From Pseudomonadota bacterium (lineage in GTDB: Bacteria > Pseudomonadota > Alphaproteobacteria > Micropepsales > Micropepsaceae), in assembly GCA_025360685.1 (NCBI GenBank), contig JANYBR010000361.1, forward strand, positions 1-9,173: DNA of 9,173 nt, read 5' to 3'. A program made the translations under genes and the position numbers. Every line of letters starts with the position of its first letter. Position 1 is the first letter of the stretch. The notes under the pieces were generated by a model that saw nothing but the letters and a program-made list of their open reading frames with translations, was not told where the DNA came from and did no database searches. This document shows positions 5,638 through 9,173 of this stretch, piece by piece.

Positions 5638-7200
5638 ATGACGATCTCCAGGCGCGTGTTTCTCGGTACTGCCGCTGCTCTGGCAGTTGCGCCCGTCTCA
5701 ACGGATGCCGGGGCATTCGATCTCGATGTTGCAATTGTCGGCGGCGGCGTTTCGGGCGTCTATGCGGCGCGGCGGTTGCGACAGGAACGCCCGGACCTTC
5801 GTGTGCGGCTATTCGAGGCGAGTGGGCGCATCGGCGGACGGTTGCACTCGGTTTGGTTCCCGCAAGCGCCTCATTTGGTCGCCGAAGCGGGCGGTATGCG
5901 GTTTCTGCAAGCGCATCGCCACGTCTCGGGTCTTGCCGGGCATCTGGGTCTTGCCGCGCGCGACTACCCCGTCGACCGAGATCCCAATCGAATGCTGCTG
6001 CGCGGGAAGAATTTTTCCCAGAAGGACGTCCGAACCGGCCGTGCGCGATTTGCCTATCGCATACCCAACGCGGACCAACGGCCGGGCGCGGACTATTTCC
6101 AGCGCGCCATCGCGAACGTCCTGCCGGACGCGTCCCACATGACACCGGCCGATTGGCGCAAAATTCGCACGAATTTCAGGTTCAAGAATCGTTCGCTCAA
6201 GGATTGGACCAATCGCGATCTGCTCCTGCAGGGCATGAGCGCAGAGGAGCTGGAGTTCACGGAGGATGCTTCTGGCTACGACGACTGGGTCGAAGGCGAA
6301 ACCGGCCTCGACGAGATGGACTATGTCTTCGTCCACGACGACGAGAGCAAGCCGTTCAGCACTTTGGTTGGCGGCTACCAGCGACTGCCGCTGACCTTGG
6401 CGGAACGCGCGGCGAAAGCAGGCGCCGCAATCGCGACACGCGAACGGCTGGTCAGCCTGCGCACGCGCGGTACTGGCTTCGATCTAGTCTTTCGCGACGG
6501 GCATAACCGGCAAACGTCACTGACGGTGGCTCGAATCATTCTTGCCATGCCGCGCCGTGCACTGGAATGCATCACCGAATTTCCGGATGCGCATGAGGCG
6601 CGCTTCGCCGCCCTGATCGAATCGGTGACGCCGATCCTGGCCTGCAAGAGCCTGCTCCTCTACCAGCGGCCCTGGTGGCGCGATCACGGCATCGTCGAGG
6701 GCCGCTCCGTCACGGACATGCCGGCGCGCCAGTTCTACTGCTTGGGATCGGAGACGGCGCGTCCGCCGAGCGAGCCCTCAAACGGATATGGCGTGCTCAT
6801 GGCCTATTGTGATGAGAAATCCGTGCTGACATGGAAGTCGCTCGTCACCGAGCCGAGTCCGTCGGGTTTCACGGCGCTACCGGGCGACGCACCGCTCGTC
6901 CGTGAAGTCCACCGCGAGGCGCAACTCGTCATCGGCGGCACGTCGTTGAAGCCGCTCGCCGCGCGCTTCCAGGACTGGTCGGTCGATCCCTATGGCGGCG
7001 GCTGGCACTACTACGCGCTCGGCCATGACGGTGCCATCGACGGCGAAGCGATGCTGAAGCCGATGGCGGACCGGAACCTGTTCGTCTGCGGCGAGGCCTA
7101 CTCCTTCGCGCAGGGCTGGGTGGAAGGCGCGCTTGAACGCGCCGAAACGATGCTGCAGAGGCATTTTGGTCTGAGAGCGCCGCGGTGGTTGAAGACGTAG
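5638..7200 (+). CDS. Tat-exported flavin amine oxidase / L-amino-acid-oxidase-like protein
   Basis: This 520-residue FAD oxidoreductase would oxidise an amine or amino acid to an imine, using O2 or another acceptor. The N-terminus MTISRRVFLGTAAALAVAPV is a twin-arginine signal (SRRVFLG, 4-10) with a likely cleavage site after AGA (24-26), so the folded, flavin-loaded enzyme is probably exported to the periplasm. The Rossmann motif VAIVGGGVSGVYAARRL (31-47) and FEASGRIGGRL (59-69) bind FAD. AEAGGMRF (82-89) recalls the AELGGMRF of L-amino-acid oxidases. The C-terminal flavin segment is FVCGEAYSFAQGWVEGALE (482-500). KSLLLYQRPWW and WHYYALGHD support the amine oxidase family. The ATG at 5638 is chosen over a GTG at 5626 because the Tat signal starts there and GGGA lies 6 bases upstream. 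Substrate is unknown: amino acid is favoured over polyamine by the GGMRF motif. Transcribed alone. Confidence 0.9.
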   Translation: MTISRRVFLGTAAALAVAPVSTDAGAFDLDVAIVGGGVSGVYAARRLRQERPDLRVRLFEASGRIGGRLHSVWFPQAPHLVAEAGGMRFLQAHRHVSGLAGHLGLAARDYPVDRDPNRMLLRGKNFSQKDVRTGRARFAYRIPNADQRPGADYFQRAIANVLPDASHMTPADWRKIRTNFRFKNRSLKDWTNRDLLLQGMSAEELEFTEDASGYDDWVEGETGLDEMDYVFVHDDESKPFSTLVGGYQRLPLTLAERAAKAGAAIATRERLVSLRTRGTGFDLVFRDGHNRQTSLTVARIILAMPRRALECITEFPDAHEARFAALIESVTPILACKSLLLYQRPWWRDHGIVEGRSVTDMPARQFYCLGSETARPPSEPSNGYGVLMAYCDEKSVLTWKSLVTEPSPSGFTALPGDAPLVREVHREAQLVIGGTSLKPLAARFQDWSVDPYGGGWHYYALGHDGAIDGEAMLKPMADRNLFVCGEAYSFAQGWVEGALERAETMLQRHFGLRAPRWLKT

Positions 7201-7231
7201 CACTGTGGTGATTGAAAACTATACCTCCTCT

Positions 7232-7350
7232 TCACCGTGGCCGGCCACGAGCCGGCCATCCAGCCGGCGCGTGTCGACGCGCCGAATGACTCATGGTTTG
7301 CGGCGCTGACACGCCGCACTGGGTGGCCGGGTCAAGCCCGGCCATGGTGA
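7232..7350. repeat. Second REPIN-like element between convergent genes
   Basis: The left REP unit (7232-7263) has an 8-bp stem TGGCCGGC/GCCGGCCA (7238-7245/7251-7258). The right unit (7319-7350) has TGGCCGGG/CCCGGCCA (7324-7331/7337-7344) and is close to the reverse complement of the left. The stems of the two units differ by a paired G/C swap, which is compensatory. The outer ends (TCACC, CCCAG) match the design of the 848-973 element. It lies between the 3' ends of the oxidase (7200) and the GNAT gene (7394), a common place for REP elements and a possible bidirectional transcription stop. Confidence 0.85.
7266..7318. repeat. Inner palindrome pair inside the second REPIN-like element
   Basis: Two short hairpins fill the spacer: GGCGCG/CGCGCC (7266-7271/7278-7283) and the perfect TGCGGCG/CGCCGCA (7299-7305/7312-7318). 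They are also imperfect inverted copies of each other around a GTGTC(A)G core, so the element is nested: outer REP arms, inner arms and an AT-richer centre near 7284-7298. Confidence 0.7.
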
Positions 7351-7393
7351 GCTATTGGAAACGAAAGTTTCTCGAAATTGCGGCGATGCTAGC

Positions 7394-7987
7394 TCAACCA
7401 AACGTCGCTAACCGCGCCTCCAATCCCGCCTTCACTTCTGGCCACTCCGAGGCGAGAACCGAAAAGTACACGGAATCCCGGTAATAGCCCTGCGGCATCC
7501 ACAGATGGCCGCGCAGGGCGCCTTCCTCCGTCGCGCCCATCTTTCTCATCGCGGCCTGCGAACGCTTGTTCCTCGAGTCGGTCTTGAGCTCGACCCGGTT
7601 GTAGTTGGAGCCGAACGCGTTGCCGAGAAGGAGATATTTCGCTTCCGGATTCACTGCGGATGCCTGGGCGCCGGGCTCATACCAGGTTGCGCCGATCTCG
7701 ACCCGGGCATGCTCGGGCACGATGGAAAGATACGATGTGGAACCCACGAGCGCATCGTCGGCGAGACGGCGGACGGCGTAGGTGATCATGCGGCCGCTTA
7801 TGTTTTCATGAGCGAGCCATTCGAGAAATACGCGCGGGCCGTTCGACACGTCGTGCGGCATGTAGGTCCAGATCGCCGGATCGCTGCCCGCCCGCACGAG
7901 TCCGTCGAAATGACGTTGTTCAAGAATTTCCAGCGCGATGAACCGTCCCTTGAGCGTTCGGCCTCCAAGCACTTCGACTTTGTTCAT
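7394..7987 (-). CDS. GNAT family N-acetyltransferase, RimJ/RimL type
   Basis: This 197-residue cytoplasmic protein transfers acetyl from acetyl-CoA to an amine, often a protein N-terminus or a small molecule. The fold signatures of the Acetyltransf_3 group are present: the opening LKGRFIALEILEQRHFDGL, central GSTSYLSIVPEHARVEIGAT, the distal NRVELKTDSRNKRSQAAMRK followed by MGATEEGALRGH (roughly 129-160), and the family-typical ending YYRDSVYFSVLASEWPEVKA. The substrate cannot be told from sequence. Its ATG (7985-7987) overlaps the TGA of the upstream deacylase gene by 4 bases, so it is translationally coupled, the third gene of the speE-proX-GNAT set. Its 3' end faces the second REPIN-like element. 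Confidence 0.93.
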   Translation of the reverse strand: MNKVEVLGGRTLKGRFIALEILEQRHFDGLVRAGSDPAIWTYMPHDVSNGPRVFLEWLAHENISGRMITYAVRRLADDALVGSTSYLSIVPEHARVEIGATWYEPGAQASAVNPEAKYLLLGNAFGSNYNRVELKTDSRNKRSQAAMRKMGATEEGALRGHLWMPQGYYRDSVYFSVLASEWPEVKAGLEARLATFG

Positions 7988-8499
7988 GTTCGTTCCGGCA
8001 ACACTGCGATGACTGGCTCATGCTCGCAGGAGCGGATGAACTTGAGTAGATCAGCTGCGGTAATGGCAGTCGTGCGATCGTTGCGCAGCGGGTGAAAGTT
8101 GAGCGGCTCGAGCGCGAGCATGTTCTCGTCCAGGACGATGCGGACCTGGCCGGCCGTGTCGTTCATGATCGCGAACGGCGTCACCGAGCCGGGCTCGATC
8201 CCGAGCGAGGTGATCAGAAGCTCGGCAGAGCCGAACGACAAACGAGGCGCACCGAGCTGGCGGGCGAGGGCGTTGAGGTCGATTCGCAGCTCATCGCGCG
8301 CCACTACGAGCCACAGACAGTTCTTCTTGTCCTTCAGGAAGAGGTTCTTGGTGTGGCCGCCAGGCTGGCTGGCGTAGAGCGCAGCGGCCTCTTCGACGGT
8401 GAACACGGGCGCGTGGGCGTGCGTCGTCCAGGAGATACCCAGCGCCGTCAACCGCGCGTAGAGCGCGCGCTCACGGTCGTCTGCAGCCGGCAAACTCAC
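7984..8499 (-). CDS. YbaK/ProXp-type aminoacyl-tRNA deacylase (PrdX-like)
   Basis: This protein of about 171 residues is of the prolyl-tRNA synthetase-associated (YbaK/ProX) editing domain, stand-alone. Members such as ProXp-ala hydrolyse mischarged Ala-tRNA(Pro) in trans. Visible signatures are APVFTVEEAAALY (30-42), GGHTKNLFLKDKKNCLWLVV (47-66) with the conserved Lys51 of the active site, RQLGAPRLSFGSAELL, GIEPGSVTPFAIMND and the end NFHPLRNDRTTAITAADLLK. Start choice: the GTG at 8499 makes a GTGA overlap with the speE stop and places the first family residues near the N-terminus. An in-frame GTG at 8526 would add 9 residues inside speE and is the main alternative. Neither has a strong ribosome binding site, which fits coupling to speE. 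The stop overlaps the GNAT start by 4 bases. Confidence 0.9.
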   Translation of the reverse strand: MSLPAADDRERALYARLTALGISWTTHAHAPVFTVEEAAALYASQPGGHTKNLFLKDKKNCLWLVVARDELRIDLNALARQLGAPRLSFGSAELLITSLGIEPGSVTPFAIMNDTAGQVRIVLDENMLALEPLNFHPLRNDRTTAITAADLLKFIRSCEHEPVIAVLPERT

Positions 8500-9173
8500 G
8501 CACAGGGCACGAGCCGCTTGATCCACTGCGGCAGCGCGAACGCAGCCGCGTGGATGTCGGCGTTGTAATAGTCCGTCTTGATCCGTGACCTTCTGAGCGC
8601 CGCCGCTGCTTTGCGGATGCCTGCCGGCGTGCCGAGCTTCCTGCCCTTGCCAGCCCAGGACAGCGCCATGAAGCCGCCGATGTAGCTGGGAACGACGGTG
8701 AGATAGAGCCCCGACTGCGGGAAGAAATCGCGCAGCTCTTCCAGCGCCTCGGTGATCTCCCAGGGCTGGTAGAACGGCACACCGGTCTGAAAGGTGGCGA
8801 AGCCGCCTGACTTCAGCGCGGCCTTCACACGGTCGTAGAACGTCTCGCCGAATAGTGCTTTTCCCGGCCCCACCGGATCGGGACGATCGGCGACGATCAA
8901 GTCGAAACGGCCTTTGCTGGCGGGCCTTCCGAGATATTCGAAGGCGTCGGCAATCTCGATCTTGAGGCGCTTGTCCTTGAACGCCTTGGCGTTGATTTCG
9001 CCGAAATGCTGGCGGCAGAGCTCCACGACTCGCCCGTCGATGTCGACCAGAACCACCTCCTTGACGCCTTTGTGCTTCAGCGCCTCGTCGGCGATGGACA
9101 GATCGCCGCCGCCCACGATCATCACCCGGCTGGCGCGGCCATGCTCAAGAAGAGGTAAATGGGTCAGCATTTC
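8496..9173 (-). CDS. speE: Polyamine aminopropyltransferase (spermidine synthase), 5' end beyond window
   Basis: SpeE moves an aminopropyl group from decarboxylated S-adenosylmethionine to putrescine, giving spermidine, in the cytoplasm. The visible 225 residues begin at EMLTHLPLLEHG, which matches about residue 65 of the E. coli enzyme, so roughly 64 N-terminal residues lie to the right of 9173; the ATG at 9170 is internal. Present are VMIVGGGD (cofactor loop), VVLVDIDGRVVEL (acidic ribose-binding Asp), IADAFEYL, the catalytic-type D-x-x-D in VADRPDPVGPGKALF, PSYIGGFMALSW and the terminal YYNADIHAAAFALPQWI. The GGGDGG/GGGDGA loop of the family reads GGGDLS here. The stop TGA overlaps the next gene's GTG. 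The exact amine substrate (putrescine or a longer one) is not decided by the sequence. Confidence 0.93.
   Translation of the reverse strand, partial: EMLTHLPLLEHGRASRVMIVGGGDLSIADEALKHKGVKEVVLVDIDGRVVELCRQHFGEINAKAFKDKRLKIEIADAFEYLGRPASKGRFDLIVADRPDPVGPGKALFGETFYDRVKAALKSGGFATFQTGVPFYQPWEITEALEELRDFFPQSGLYLTVVPSYIGGFMALSWAGKGRKLGTPAGIRKAAAALRRSRIKTDYYNADIHAAAFALPQWIKRLVPCA

Noticed and set aside
3825..6506. Very long open frame on the plus strand (893 codons)
   Set aside because: It runs antisense to the Trm112-like, LON-domain and cnoX-like genes and out of frame through the oxidase. Its product is Arg/Ala-rich with no recognisable domain. It is a by-product of GC-rich codon use.
8496..9173. 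Polyamine theme linking speE, the flavin oxidase and the Kir-like channel (Kir channels are blocked by polyamines)
   Set aside because: The genes are in separate transcription units, the oxidase looks more like an amino acid oxidase, and the channel's filter is unusual. The link is only associative.

Overview
The window is GC-rich, densely packed bacterial DNA. Best matches recalled from protein families (LeuB, LeuD, a thioredoxin/TPR protein, a LON-domain protein, a Trm112-like protein and a DUF971 protein in one row, plus head-to-head palindromic repeats of the GTCATGGCCCG...CGGGCCACCCAG type) point to an alphaproteobacterium, probably of the Hyphomicrobiales/Rhodospirillales kind. No search could be run, so this placement is an inference.

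Layout, left to right. (1) 1-2337, minus strand: the leucine end. leuD leads to an enoyl-CoA hydratase/isomerase, then a REPIN-like repeat, then leuB. leuB is intact for 256 codons and then breaks: the first 69 bases of the window encode the next conserved part of leuB on the opposite strand. This is an inversion or a fold-back assembly/amplification chimera, with 5 bp of shared sequence at the joint. (2) 2372-5492, minus strand: thioredoxin/TPR protein (CnoX-like) -> LON-domain protein -> Trm112-like protein -> DUF971 protein, all within a few bases of each other. A KirBac-type inward-rectifier channel follows, whose selectivity filter reads SINYT where TVGYG is expected. (3) 5493-5637: divergent intergenic region. 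(4) 5638-7200, plus strand: a Tat-exported FAD amine/L-amino-acid oxidase, the only intact plus-strand gene. (5) 7201-7393: a convergent intergenic region holding a second REPIN-like element of the same family. (6) 7394-9173, minus strand: a polyamine aminopropyltransferase (speE, 5' end outside the window), a ProXp-ala/YbaK-type trans-editing deacylase and a RimL-type GNAT acetyltransferase, joined by 4-base stop/start overlaps.

Working together: leuD and leuB carry out steps two and three of leucine synthesis. The thioredoxin-LON-Trm112 set looks like a proteostasis cassette. The speE-proX-GNAT set is probably one transcript joining polyamine synthesis and tRNA proofreading. No phage, CRISPR, insertion sequence, rRNA or tRNA gene was seen. 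The items most worth a second look are the channel with a non-GYG filter, the broken leuB end and the paired REPIN-like elements.
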